64,000 bases of DNA, from contig JADNRY010000047.1 of the NCBI GenBank assembly GCA_015501585.1, forward strand, positions 124,001 to 188,000. The letters run 5' to 3'. Numbering within the stretch: the first letter of the stretch is position 1; the number at the start of each line of letters is the position of its first letter. Made by a program: the position numbers and the translations under genes. This document shows, piece after piece, positions 1 to 12,239 of this stretch. The notes beneath the pieces are model-generated. The model saw only the letters and a program-made list of their open reading frames with translations, was not told where the DNA came from and did no database searches. The DNA is from Rhodocollybia butyracea. Its lineage: Eukaryota; Basidiomycota; Agaricomycetes; Agaricales; Omphalotaceae.

Positions 1-2192
1 CTTTCAGATATACAAACTTGATACGAGCCGTTGTAGTGATTAGCAGTATCCACGCATGAAGGCGCCATGCGTGTGGCGTGGACCCTGTTCCTTAGATATG
101 GACCGCCTGGCCGGTTTCTTCCTTCCATCCTTACTTTCCAGTCGATGTTGGATCTTACTAATAGCAAGTCCTTGTAGGCCGCTGGGGGTTTGCCGTGCAC
201 AATGCCGCAAGCTTCAAATTGAGCGCTGGTGCTCACCCAGTATGGAAATTAGCGTACCAAAATACCAAAAGTTGCATTTCGTCCTTCTGTGTCCAGTGTC
301 AGTGCACAGAACCACCCTCGCGACTTGAAACATGTACTCGTTACGGCCCGTTCTTTGGAGCGCTGTTGTTAATGCCACGAGCGCATAGAATCTTCCGAAG
401 TGGGTCTCACCCTTCTCCCGTGAATTCACTAGACACGCAATGTTCCGTTTCTCTCCAGAACATGGCAGAATTTTTCATTAACGGCTTCCCATGTTAAGAC
501 GCTTTTCATGTAATGATGGCCATCATCCGGAGGATTCCCCCGAGCTTATTCAAGATCGTCTGCAGCAACATAGCTATCAATATCACGGTAATGAATCTCG
601 TGAGTATAAGCTAGTCCGAGTGAAAAATACCCCAAAGGTTGCAGGCTCAATGTATTCAACCTCGGTAAAGCCAGCTTAATTTAGAGCCTGTACAAAGTCA
701 CGCCGCTTCATCCTTCAGAGACCAAGTTTTTCCTTTTACATCCATGATATACATTTATATACAAAAAGGGGGCTCGCGTGCATTGAGTGACCATAGTTCC
801 TCATTCCAATACTAAAGTAATAAGGCCTTAAAGAGTCAGACGGAAACAGAAAGCCATTTTTAGTGTCTTTCTTTCCCAAAGACACAAGTTCGGACGTTAA
901 GATCGACGCAATGGAAACAGAGATTTCAAACTACGGTTTCACCGGCCCTGTTTTGTGTACTGGATCGGTTCGCTCAAATTTTTGGCTGCTAATCGGAGGC
1001 GCGGTCCAAGTAAAGGGAACGCAGATTATGCATCGGCTATATCTGCAGCCGCGCATATGTAGTACTACCACGGTTTTCGCAGGCATACGAACTCTTGCTC
1101 AACGGCCAGGTTTACGCTTTCTGAACCCGACTACAAATATTTTTAGATGAACTTTGACCCAGTACATTTCAACCTGGTAGGGTTCCGCCATAATTCTAGC
1201 CTTATGCAAGAATTTGAAGTGTAAATATCAGCGTATCCTCAGCGACTATATCTACTATCATAGATCTAATAGTATTTTAGGTCGATAAATCTCGGAACGA
1301 ACTATAAGATAAAAACGTTGTAAAAACGTGGCACTAGTTAGCAGATCGTGCTGTTCTGTACGGTAAGTCTTCGATGTCGGAATCACAGTCGGAATCACAA
1401 TACAAGTTAAAATTACCAATAACCACATATTTGTTCCCAGGTTTGTAATCTCATGACCGATTTACCAACTGGAAGTTTGGCCAGAGTTTATTTAGCTACC
1501 TGGCCATGGAGGAGACAACTTAGATTTCGATTAATTACGGGGTCAAAGCACATAACCTCGTGGTTATGTTAATATTGATGGCCCTGGACCCCCATCCACA
1601 TATACGTGCTGAATTTAGTGCACAATCAGCCTTCAAGCACCGCGAAGATTATTCTGATAGTCTCCCATTCCCACAGGCTAGAATGGGGTATGATTCGGTT
1701 AAGATTCATTCCATGAGCACCTTGTAAACACCTCAACTCAGAATGATGCCAAAATGATGCTCCAAGTCCTTTACGCCTGGGAAGCTCGATTCGTATGACG
1801 GATGCAATTAAATTTTGATGGAACGTCGCTTTGTTACCAGTAATTCACACTTACAAAACGGTTCAAGCTCATCAACTGCTAGTAAGCACTCTGTGCTGTT
1901 CGCTGAGAGTGCATATATGCATATCAATACAACACCTGGTTCAAAATAGGACCTTGATTGATATCTGAAAGGGCTCAAAGATCATTCGTAGCTTACAATG
2001 TTCAACAGCTTCATGAGACAGCTGTGGAGATCTTGGAAGACAGTATGTTGTCAAGAGGAAGGAGTTCTAGCCTTAAACCTTGTCCATGAAAAGTCGTTGA
2101 TTGGAAGTTAGATCCTGAAACATTGACATGTTTGATCTGGAAACCCACAGCAACTCCAACTTGCACTCCTTCGAAACTTAGTTTTGTTTTAC
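1..2192. other. Intergenic, no gene recognised
   Basis: I read both strands and found only short open frames without domains, consistent splice chains or recognisable protein motifs. Nothing here resembles an RNA gene or a known mobile element. It may hold the promoter and 5' untranslated region of the zinc-finger gene that follows. Confidence 0.5.
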
Positions 2193-2318
2193 ATGCGAAG
2201 CCTCCCGCCGAGAATCCTTTTTCGTAACAGAATGCGGCTCCGATCCGGTTCTTTTATATTTGGCGAATGTTCTTCTGGTCTCCCACTCTCGAGTAGCCTA
2301 ACATTATTAACCTACCTG

Positions 2319-3584
2319 ATGAACGATTTCCGCAACACATACCATGACCCACGGAAGGCATTGGAGGAAGAACCATCTGGGCACATTTCTTATGATGTAT
2401 ACTCCTGTTGTACGACGAGCGATCGCCCTATCAATGCAGAGAACTGGTCAGCGTTCGGTGACAGGACAATACCTACTAGGTAAAAGTTATTATTACTATC
2501 TATTTTCCGTTGAGATTTTAACACCTTGAAGGCATCTTTATTCCAGAGAGTTTGATCCCAGTGTCTGTGCGATCCACATTGACTCCATAGAAAACGTGGA
2601 CGACTCCGAGTCCATTTCGCTTCAAAATGTCGATGAAGTGATTAGGCATGGGTTTGTGGGCTCGAATTGGAGGTACCCCATCCCCCCTGACTCCATGTCG
2701 AGCATGTCTTCAATGGCCAGCACCTCGGGCTCGCCAGTGTTCGAATACAGTCGCTTTAACGATGATGACATGTCATCGCCTCAAACATTGGCGCAAGATC
2801 TGAACTTGCCCTCTTTGTTCTTGCGAACATCATTGCTGTTGAGGAGCACAAATGATTCATCGGCGTTGCCACATTACGATCCAAGCTGGCAGAGTCTATG
2901 CACAACATCGGAGGCGGGGGCGCGCGCTTCACAGTCACCACTTCTGAGTGGGAGTGCTGGGGTGCCTACAATTGCGAGCAGCGGATTTATGATGTCCCCA
3001 GCTTCTAAGGCCAATTCTTCCGGAAACTCCCAGTGCCAGACCATGGAGGAGCTCATCCTGCCTAAACCACGTAGGCAGTGCGTCAACAAAGGTGGCGGAA
3101 AGCTTATAGTCGGGGTGCGTTAATCCTTTTCTTTCAAATGCGAAGATTGCTTACTGCGGAGAACATAGTATGGTGCGCATCCGGCGACCCAAGGAGACAT
3201 ACTAAGAAGGCGGCGCAACGCACAAGGAAGATTTGAATGCCCCATCCCTCATTGCGGAAAGTCATACACAGCGAATCACAACCTACAGAGTACGTCAACC
3301 GGCTAGTAGCCGCTTTATATGTATGCTAACTTGCCTCTGCGCGGCGTTGTCTTCTGATAGGCCATATTGACCATAAACATATCGGAAAAATGAGCCTGTA
3401 CATCTGTGACTATTGTGGGGCAGATTTTACGGGCTCTCGGGCTCACAAGAGACATATGCGCAACAAGAATGTGTGCCCTACATCTCCTTTCGCAGGGGAT
3501 CTAGTGCCGAGCCGGGTTAAGAAATTTTCTGCGCATGCATCGTTGAGGAAAAAGTCGGGTAAAAGAGAACATGCATCAGAGTAG
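2319..3584 (+). CDS. C2H2-type zinc-finger protein
   Basis: Spliced model: exons 2319-2479, 2547-3114, 3169-3289 and 3361-3584, all in phase, giving about 357 residues. Introns are 54-71 nt with GT-AG ends. The N-terminal two thirds is Ser/Pro-rich and probably disordered, with no recognised domain. The C-terminus has two adjacent zinc fingers: the first is C-x4-C-x12-H-x4-H (starting FECPIPHCGKSY), the second is C-x2-C-x12-H followed by a terminal Cys in place of the last His (YICDYCGADF...HMRNKNVC). A basic tail follows. This layout fits a fungal DNA-binding transcription factor, but no target can be inferred. The ATG at 2319 is chosen because it lies in a clean exon; an in-frame ATG at 2193 would add 42 residues. 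The paired fingers straddling an intron make the call robust, while the exact start is uncertain. Confidence 0.8.
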
Positions 3585-4249
3585 AGTGGGCTCTAGCTAT
3601 ATAATCACTACAATAGGCGTTTATTATACTTGATCTAGGTAGAACGGATAGAAAATGATAGATTATACTAAAGCGATGATATTTTGGACGGACGGCTGTT
3701 GGACATACTGAGCATCCACCATCTGCCATCCGTCAACGGGCATCTATCTCCTGTCTCCACTGTGCTGCTAACTCTTACTGTAGTGGTTGAGAGTTCACCG
3801 ATGAATTTGTAGACATTGTGCAAAGCGAGGATCAGCAAATCATGAAGGAAATGGAAGACTCTCCTCATCAGAATTTTTGAAAAAATTGTAATGGGAGAGA
3901 ATACAGCGATAAATACAACTTGTTTCCTGCTTGAACTTGGTTCTATATTTTCGAAGTGATTTTTATTTTCATGCCAGGAATAGGCCATGGCGGTACGAAA
4001 TCACGTAAAAAAACCCGTTTCGAAATTCGTAAGGCCGGGGCTTTAGCATAGGTGGAATGAGAGTAAGTATCAGTTATTGTTCAATCATTGTTCTCGAACA
4101 ACTCATATATCATCACTCTGATAATCAGTATTAAATCAGATATTTTTCCATTCATAGATACAGACATATCGCATATAGCCAACATAGTGATGTCAAAGCG
4201 ATGTAGCGATGTAGAGTCAAAATTCCCACCAGCCACTGCATGCTCGCCC
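3585..4249. other. Intergenic, AT-rich, nothing recognised
   Basis: No frame here splices into a plausible protein. It is the 3' flank of the zinc-finger gene and runs into a dispersed repeat. Confidence 0.4.
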
Positions 4250-4259
4250 TATCAACTAA

Positions 4260-4760
4260 TCCACCCTCTTCACGGTAATTTTGACATGGAGTGAATTACA
4301 ATCATAAAAAGTAGTGGGCCAGAAGTAACGTGGGATCGGGGTCTTCAATCAAGTATTGAGGACCAGAAGGATCTAATGAGTCTGCAGGATCGGTAGTGGT
4401 GTCGCAGGTTTGAAGTGTTGTCTTCTCTACCTTGCCGAGGGATCATTCTACATCTTCTTGGGACAACCACAATGACGGTACAACTTGAAGTGGGATACAT
4501 CAGCGCATTGTAACTGAAGTGCAAGGTCCGTATTTAAGTCTGGATGGTGGTCCACTCTTGGATTATGTTAGTGGCGGACCAAGCCATCTTCGAAGTTACC
4601 TTGACTTTGAGATGACAATCTTGACAACCGTAGCGATTAGTGATAGAGTCCCTGACGAGCCACGGGGTGGAAGATGCATCATATGTTTGAGTGCATGTTT
4701 GGAAGCTTCAATTCCAAGCTTGTAATATTCCACTGGATAGCCACCACCAAACGACCTTGC
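4260..4760. repeat. Dispersed repeat, pieces shared with 8480-8755 and 11483-11565
   Basis: The stretch 4280-4557 aligns by eye over nearly its whole length with 8490-8753; for example both contain ccgagggatcattctacatc and gggacaaccacaatgacggt. Positions 4685-4757 match 11483-11563 (ttgagtgcat..., ...ccactggatag). The better-preserved copy at 8.2-8.7 kb contains kinase-like coding remnants on the minus strand, so this copy is probably the same decayed sequence with its kinase part truncated. No intact reading frame remains. Confidence 0.65.
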
Positions 4761-4969
4761 CTCCATACACACAAAACATTTATCTAATTATTTTACTGAT
4801 TTTCTAACCAATCTCCCTTAAATTCAAACCCAACATTGGTATCAAGGAAAACTAACAGAACAAACACTTTCCGGGAATCTGAACATGGTTTCTAACAACA
4901 AAACCACGACAGCAAATGGACCACTATCGATGAGCTGGTACTTTCGATACTAGCAGTAAATTTGGAGCC

Positions 4970-5723
4970 CTACTCGTCATCCGTGAGAGGAGTAGTAGCA
5001 TACTGGAAGTTGGAGGAGGGATCTGCGGAGTTCTAGTCAGTAACGATGTCCTGAAGTTATCAATGTGCCTCATGTTACCTCCAACACGACAGAAAGCTTG
5101 GCTTGGGGCAACACTATAAAGACCATAATAAGGCTCAAGCTTGACAAGTACAACAGAATGAGATAACTTACCAGGCTTCTCCAGGGACAAGAGCCTTACA
5201 AGCCTCAACCATATTGCCGGACGAATCCACGTCGCAGCAGATTGGCGTGACGTCGGACGTACAGGTGTAGGAAACAGCCCGAGAGGGAGCAACCTGGCGG
5301 GGGAGCCTAGCGTGGACCGTGGCAGGGCAGCGTTAGTAACAGCGACTCCAGCGCCTTGTTCAGTGTGGGCTGCAAGACTACCAATAGACTGCATAAGCGC
5401 GGCCATTGCTGCGCCAAGGAGATCAGTGAATTGAGCCGTTCCATGCGCTGCACCCGCTACACCGCGACCAACGCCCGTAGTTAGGGGATTAACAGCCCCA
5501 GAAACTAGGGGCTCAGTGAGAGCTTCGAGGCCGCCGTTGTTGCTGCTGCTGCGGCGGTGGTGGCGGCGAGAGGGACCAGTGGGAGGGAGGCCCGGCGTAT
5601 CGGGAACAGGCCCAGGGAGAGGGAGAGAACGGGGGCTGGGGCTAGGGGTGGGCGGATATGGGGAGCTGGGATAGCGAGCACGAGATTAACGAGAGTGGCG
5701 ACGAAAGCGAGTTTAGAGTGCAT
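4970..5723 (-). CDS. Small secreted cysteine-containing protein (partly uncertain model)
   Basis: Minus strand. The start at 5723 encodes a typical signal peptide (MHSKLAFVATLVNLVLAIPA). The 3' half splices cleanly: exon ending 5347, then 5293-5172, 5113-5079 and 5022-4970, with introns of 53, 58 and 56 nt. This gives a tail containing YTCTSDVTPICCDVD, then two to three more cysteines, ending PLTDDE. The spacing C-x7-CC-x12-C recalls hydrophobins, but the second CC pair is not seen, so I do not call it one. Between the signal peptide and residue ~40 the frame must shift; a GT-AG pair can be found but lacks a clear branch site, so either an intron or a single-base error lies near 5560-5620. 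Likely an exported surface or effector-like protein; specific function unknown. Confidence 0.5.
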
Positions 5724-5759
5724 ACTGAAAGATAGTGAAGATTACTTGAACGATTGTGG

Positions 5760-6335
5760 TGGACTGTTCGAGTGGGGAAGTGAAGCACATTTTGGACCAG
5801 CTTTTATACCCTTTTCGAAGTCCTAATAGGCTGTTTGGTTGCGTTTATTCTAGTCAATGTTTTGCTGGTCGGATTGTTTTTCCTTTGTCCTCAAACGGTG
5901 TGAGATCATGTGAGGTCATGCTGGGTTTGAAATTTTAATCTTACTGTTTCTGCTTTGGCGTGAACCGAAGATCGTGCGGCTCCCCTTTATGTAAATCTCA
6001 AGAAAGTTGGCTTAGTTTGCCTACCCTGCATTCGTAAAGGTATACCTATTGCCCATTCTGGTCAAAGGCTTCTCGGAAGACACTACTGGATGGACCAGGG
6101 GAGATTTAACTATTAAAATGTAAGCGAGAAAGTGAAGCAGCTTTGGGGCAGCTGTTATACCCCTTTCTTTGGTGCTCGAGATGCTGGTATTGCTATTCTT
6201 ACTTTGGGATGAAACAAATTGAACCGAGGATTGCGTTATTCCACTTCATGTCGTGAGCAATCTAGCTTAGTTAGCCTACACAATCTCAGTCTCCATATGC
6301 AATGTTGCCCAGTTTGAACGAAGGCTTTGTACTTA
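5760..6335. repeat. Tandem duplication of the upstream region of the secreted-protein gene
   Basis: Positions 5770-6070 and 6125-6335 are diverged copies in the same orientation. Both carry a gaagtgaagca...ttttgg...agctttata-type block, then a shared tract with gaaccga, ttagtttgcc/ttagttagcc and a closing aaggctt. The first copy lies directly upstream of the signal-peptide gene starting at 5723, so the second looks like a promoter left behind by a duplicated and lost gene. Confidence 0.55.
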
Positions 6336-6339
6336 CTGC

Positions 6340-8230
6340 ATGGGTTATCTAATGCTGAATTTCGCTTTAAAGCTGCTCAGTAGTAAATCTAATCAAAACA
6401 AGATTCAAAATTCAAAGAAGGAGTCAAATTCGGCTACTCTTGAATTGTTACAATCTGGTCAAGTAGTATGCCAGTGATTTGATGCTAAACATCCAGTGAT
6501 CTGATATGTTTAGCATGAAGCGAAGTTTAAACAACTTCGACAAACCACGGCAGGAGCCCTGATATTTGGTGACAACTTGGATTTCGCTGTGGTGAGCTGG
6601 TTCCGAGTCTGGAAGGCCAAACAGGCAGAAGCAGATGTCCAACCTGTGAATCTCAGATATTCCTTGAAACTTGGACGCCACAGACGTCAGGAGCATTTTG
6701 TAGTGATTAAGTTAGTTAAGACCTTGGTTAAAACACTCAATTAAGTACAGTACGATCTAAACGTTCTGAGTGACGTTCTAAAGTATTATGTACTTCGAAG
6801 CGGAACCCTCTTCGCAGCTCGCACTATTCTCGCCTGATGTGACGGATCAGGTTTTTGATTGGGCCCAGTTTGATAGAAGCAATGGTGCCTTCGGGGATTT
6901 CTAGGCATGAAACGGGCCCCTCCAAAAGTTGCGGCTCTAGCAAGAAACATCGTTACATCGTGCACACCCATGGGTAGGGCCAGCTGAAGTAGCAGTAGTA
7001 TTGATCATGAAGTTTGTCGTTTTACCACAACCATTAGACTTACAGGAAACAAACAGTCACAGTGGGCTACGCGCCGTCAATTAATAGGACCTACCGCGGA
7101 ATGACCTAGTACCCAACACAGAACTTCAAACTAATTATGCATGTCTCTGTAGAGAACTTACTAGGCGGCCTGTGGTCACATTGGTGCTGGGAAAAGCAAG
7201 TGGATATTGAGACTTACACCATTCACCAAGCCTCTTTGAGGTTCAAGTTGTATTATTGTGATCTCAGTTCGTGGCGGACAAGGAGTCAGTCAAAACAGAT
7301 ACTTTCTAGCGAATAGAAAAAGCGAGCTCACATGGTCCGATCGAGATTACACAGAGGTTTGAAACTGAATATTGACATACTATAGAACTTACAGCTTCAG
7401 TAAATTCATTGAGGGATAGATCAACGAACGTGATTGAAGAACGTACCAGCAACATAAGCCCCAAAGCTCACTTATCTCTGTACTCAACACTTAAAGACTA
7501 TCAGATACATACAGGAAAGCTAGAGCGTGTCTCATGTCGGTTTGCGATTGAAGCTTACCACATATGCAGATCAAAGGAACACGTCCCACGCCAGACACGG
7601 TCAGGCCTTCGGACCCGATTTCCATGCTAGGAGACAGTGGGCAATTTGTAGAACAGTGACTCACCTATGGCCTCAGCTGAGAGTATCAAGTATTGGTGTA
7701 CCGGGTATATATCTATATATCACGGGCGAGGTTGCTCGGCATGAGGGGGGTGAGGGGGGTGTGCAGGCCAAGTGCTGAGTGCTGGACGTCGGTCAATGAC
7801 CGCAGTATGACGTCGAAGGAGTGAAAGAAGCAAAGGCTCATGATGTAATCGAGCCCTCTAGCCTATTTAGGCAAGATTGTTATCCCTCGGGGTTGCAAGG
7901 CGTTCGTTTTCCTGGACGCTCGGTTCTACACCGTCGACAGTCAACGAATAATATGCCCCTATGCATATAGTCCACTTCCTTCGGGGCAATGGGATATCCC
8001 CAGTAAAATGATTTGTTGATAAAAGAACACAAAGTATACTTTTTAGCGGCCAACTTGAATCACATACATTCCCTTTCGCGTATCTTGTGAGACTCGTGCC
8101 ACTATTGTGGTAAAATCAAGTGCGCTTCAGCGTTCAAACTAAAACACCCGTCATAGTACTATCCCCTCGGCCTTACATCTATCCGCCTTTGACTCTTATC
8201 CACGATCTCGTCTGGTTCTACAAGTGACCT
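6340..8230. other. Intergenic, nothing recognised
   Basis: Only short shadow-like frames are present. A short G-rich stretch (gaggggggtgaggggggtg) lies near 7743. No domain or splice chain could be supported. Confidence 0.4.
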
Positions 8231-8231
8231 C

Positions 8232-8755
8232 TCATTCCGATTTTTGAACCTTACCAAGGGCGTTGGATTGAGCCAGGGAATCGTTTTCGCAATTGTCCTT
8301 GCAAGTTTGTATGCCAGAAGTTAGCCGTTGGACAGAAGAAAATGGACACCCATTGCCCAGATGTCTAGCGTGGGACTGCCAGCAGTGCGACCGAATAGGA
8401 TTTCGGGAGCGGCGTAAGCGTGAGGACAGCCTGGACAGTATGTCTGGATGGATGGGAGACCAGAGAAAGACTTCGTCAAAGTCAGCAATTTTGACATGGA
8501 GAGAAGTACAATCAGAGAAGTAGTCGGTCAGAAGCAACGTAGGATCGCTCAGGTATTGAGGACCAGGAGGTTCTAATGAGTCTGCAGGGTCGGTAATGTT
8601 GTCGCAGGTTTGAAGTGCTGTCTCCTCTGCCTTGCCGAGGGATCATTCTACATCTTATTGGGACAACCACAATGACGGTCCAACTTGAAATGAGATACAT
8701 CAGTATTGTAACTGAAGCGCAGGGTCCGTCTTTAAGTATTGATGATGGTCCACAG
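8232..8755 (-). pseudogene. Decayed protein-kinase fragment
   Basis: On the minus strand, 8537-8450 reads LLTDYFSDCTSLHVKIADFD, matching the end of a kinase catalytic loop and the beta-8/DFG region, with DFD where DFG is expected. After a frame change, 8440-8290 reads IQTYCPGCPHAYAAPEILFG and then an SPTLDIWAMGVHFLL segment, which is the activation-segment APE motif and the D-x-W-A-x-G helix-F motif. The HRD loop, N-lobe and a continuous frame are missing. It is therefore a relic of a fungal serine/threonine kinase. Part of the same sequence is repeated at 4260-4560. Confidence 0.65.
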
Positions 8756-9187
8756 TGGGATCAAGCCAGTGGTAGCCTATCCCAATGAGGGGCACCAAAT
8801 GCATACGGCTCAGATCTCCCGCAGTGTGCAGCATTTGCATTTGTGTTGGGCATCGGGTTGTGGGGGTTAGTCGGCATGCCTGGTGGGACTCAGGCGCGCT
8901 CGAAAAGGAATCTGTTCGCATTGTTTGTGAAAGCCAATTATGAGTTATTGCACTCGAGACGATTGTGGTGAGTGTTGATTGCTAAAGTAAGGCAACTCCC
9001 GCAAATAATAAAAGCTGTCCAAGGAGATCCGTCGGTAAATATTCTGACTCAGAGCCTCGTATCACTGATTCCTCAGTTTTCCAAAGAAAACTATCTAAAA
9101 AAAACAGGCTTCTTCATACCAATGCTATCTGGGGCTTGAATACATCCAGTAGATGAACGGCGTAGTTTTTGTCTCCATTATCGATAT
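8756..9187. other. Intergenic
   Basis: No supported gene was found. This stretch contains the 3' flank of the minus-strand gene that ends at 9188. Confidence 0.35.
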
Positions 9188-10433
9188 TCAAATTACTCGA
9201 ATGCTCCCTTCTCCGTCCTCAACTAAAATCCCAACCCACCTCGTCCTTCCCATCAACCAATCAAACCTCCTGATCCCCTGCACGACCCCGGACTCCTCCT
9301 CCCCATCCACCCTCTTCCCTGCCCTTAACGGCGCCTGTGCCCTCGCTCTCTGCGCACGCAGCAGCTGTTTTTCCACGCGCGCATTATACGCACATGCGAC
9401 GTAGCGCTGGCAGAGCTTGAGGTGGGAGAGCGCGGCGGGGGTGGAGGAGCCGGGGGAGGGATTCTGTACGGGGTGGAAGGGGAGTAGCAGTAGGAGGGAT
9501 GAACGGAGCTGTGGGGGCTGGAGCAGTGGGAGCAGTTGGACGGGGAGGGAGTGAAGCTGAATGATGATGCTGCGGGATAGTCGGAGCCAGTCCTTGACTA
9601 AAGAACTGATTTATAACATGAAATCCCATGAGTCTGGCTCTGACTACGACCTTGGTCACCACTGAAAGCCTCCGGAGCAGGAGGAACGAGCCTCTCCCTC
9701 ATATCAACTTCACCCGACGGCATCACCGAAAGAACTAAAGAAACCGAAGGGACCCTACCCTGACCCTGAATTGCGTCCAGAGCTCGTGCCGTTTGCGAGA
9801 TGAGGCTGGATTCGGAGTCTGTGTGTGATACTTTGTAGTGACTGCGTCCGGTGCGGGCATGCGTGGTGGGAGCGGGAGCAGCAGCAGTAGCCGAGGCGGT
9901 GCTGGGACAAGTTAAGCGAGATGGACGAGTAGGCCTGGAATTGCAAATCAGACTCGGAACAGAGTTGGAGAGATCCTCTCTGTCAGTGTCTTTGACTCTG
10001 TATCTCCGCTCGTCGGGTGGTCTGCCATAACGACTATCCGTATCCACGCCGATTTTACCCTGCAAAATGTGCGTCGCGCTACCCTGCCAGAGTGTGGGTG
10101 AGCAGATGCAGAGCGCAACCTGTGAGAGGTACGAGGCGCTTGAGATTGCGAACGCGAGTGGGAAGTGGGCACGGAATCGCTGGAATTAGGCTTGTATGGT
10201 TGACGAGGACGTGTATCTGTGCAAAAGAAAAGTTAGTACAACGAGTAGAAATTCAAATCAACACCTTCTGATTCCTAACTTCTCTCATTTGCGGGTCAAC
10301 GTCTCTTCTGTTGTTGTAACATATTTAAATGATTTGTATTTGGCGCATTTGGAACTCCTAGGCTGGAGTTGAAGTACTGCATATTCGCGTTGGAATGGTA
10401 GGTATGAAGTGGAGGAGCCTGAGGTATGATCAT
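9188..10433 (-). CDS. Disordered Ser/Pro/Arg-rich protein, function unknown
   Basis: Minus strand. An ATG at 10433 opens MIIPQAPPLHTYHSNANMQY. An intron with a textbook tactaac branch site and ttgcacag acceptor (ending at 10218) joins it in phase to RPRQPYKPNSSDSVPTSHSR. Coding-like sequence continues in the 10065-9600 frame (low complexity, Ser/Thr/Arg-rich). It resumes in a frame containing LSHLKLCQRYVACAYNARVE and ending at 9188 (GILVEDGEGSIRVI). The joins near 10070 and near 9600 were not resolved, so exon limits there are unknown. No domain is recognised. The gene call rests on the clean first intron and the extended open frames. It could be two genes or partly decayed. Confidence 0.4.
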
Positions 10434-11482
10434 CTCTGTGTGATGAGAAAAAGTGGATGAGAGCGAATTGGAGCTGTGATACGAGGTTGGGCCAAAGCTG
10501 AAAATGTTGTGGATATAGGAAGCCACGGTTGTGAAGAGAAAGTCGCGTCGTTGGCGCGTCGTTGTGAAAACAGCTGAAAGGTCGTCATATAACTGATTCG
10601 GGTTCCAGAATCTTATCCAAAGTCTGAAGATCCTCGAGGGGTACAGGGGCACAAATAAATACAGAAGGTCAATAAACAGTAAGGCTAAAAGCTAGGCTGG
10701 TGGAGATCTTTTGCTCTTCAAGATGGTCGTAGTGACTCGAGAGCTTTGCCTGTAACGTCATCAGCGCTTAGCACTTAGCGGGCGCTCCGCAAGAGCACAT
10801 GTCCTATGAGTTGTGTGCGAATCTGGAACACAAACTATATTCACATCAAGCTTAAGTAGCCTTTTTTCGATATCATTCAAAACCAGTACTAAGTATTATA
10901 ACCGTTTCACGGATTGGACAGTCTAATTACTCTTTTTGGAGTCCGTTTCTCTCTGAGCAAGTTCAAGGCAATGCTCTTCACCTCTCATTCCGATTGAAGC
11001 CTCAAACACAGCACATTCATCGCTGAAAAGCTCGTCATGCACATGTACCACGCCTCAATTGGACAAATCCCTGGTTCCAAATGGCACCGGTCCACTGCTA
11101 AGTACTTATGCCGTTCAGGATAGCCCCTCAGTAACTAGTAACTTGTTCGCTGAGCGCGGCCGGGAACAGGCACTGGTTTAATGCCTCTCTGCTTTGGCCT
11201 CCTTCTCTAATTTAAACAATGACAACCGCGTCTCCTTCAGAGGTTGAAAACATTCTCCTCGGGTTTATGGCACAACACTGCACAGTGAACATCGGCACAT
11301 TGTCACTGGGCTGGTCGCAGATAAATTATCTTTAGCTGCACCCTCAAATGCTTACTTATATCGGAATGACAAAGATATACCCCACAACGACGAGCTAATT
11401 CGTCGCATCAGGACCTTCAATGTTCAATCTGCGCAGTCTGGTGGTACGGAGATTGCAGTGTTTGAGTGCAGGGTTTGACTCT
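10434..11482. other. Intergenic, nothing recognised
   Basis: No coding signal or RNA gene could be supported here. Confidence 0.35.
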
Positions 11483-11565
11483 TGAGTGCATATTTGAAAG
11501 CTCCAATACTAAGCTTCAATATCATTGTAATATCCCACTGGATAGTCACCACCAAACAATCTTCA
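11483..11565. repeat. Short dispersed repeat, second copy at 4685-4757
   Basis: Both copies share ttgagtgcat, a tttgaaagctcca/tttggaagcttca block and a closing tcccactggatag/ttccactggatag followed by ccaccaaac. It lies just outside the left end of the candidate transposon, so it is not part of that element. Confidence 0.55.
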
Positions 11566-11743
11566 ACCCCAGTGAAAATCAACATGATTGAAATCGATTG
11601 AAATCGAGTGAGATTGAGTGATACTGGTTCAAATTGAGCGATATCAGTTCAGATTGGAAACTGTCAGCAAGTGACAGGTGTATTTACTTGTCACCAAGGA
11701 GAACCGATCTCCTTCGAAAAGTGAGACTTTAACTGATTATGGA

Positions 11744-11950
11744 GGTCCTCACCGGACAATATTATTTCGCATTTCTCACCTTGAGTTTCGGTTTCGGCAT
11801 TTGAGTTTCGGTTTCGATCTTTCAGTTTTCGGGTTCGGCATTTGAGTTTTGGTTTTGGTCTTTCAGTCTTGGTTTCGGCATTTGAGTTTCGGTGTTTGGT
11901 TTCGGAGGACCGGTTTGATTTCAATCAATCCTTGGTTAGGCGCTAATGGG
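11744..11950 (+). repeat. Left terminal inverted repeat with internal short tandem repeats
   Basis: Positions 11744-11774 pair with 22815-22785 on the opposite strand with two mismatches. From 11780 to 11900 the repeat is built of about six degenerate ~20-24 bp units around gagtttcggtttcggca. A short inverted copy of the tip (gaggaccgg) sits at 11905-11913. Confidence 0.8.
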
Positions 11951-12239
11951 CGCTAATTCACTTCCACCACCATACTGTAGTTAACGCTAATAAGGTAAGT
12001 GGTCAGACGTGTCTTATCAAAAAACTTGCTGATCATTTTTCCAAGAGTAATATGCTAAGTGAATCTAGACTACAGAAGCTTGCGAAATACTACTCGGGTG
12101 ATAGGTATTGTGATGTACAAAAACACGCCTCTCAGCAGCTAGAAATGCGCCATTATTGCTGATTCTTAAACTAGCCATTATGGTGCTAATGCTAAAAATC
12201 ATTTGTATTTGTCCTTGTGGATTCTCCTCTTTGCTTACC

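Noticed and set aside
4970..5723. Calling the secreted protein a hydrophobin
   Set aside because: Only one CC pair is seen and the eight-cysteine order is incomplete.
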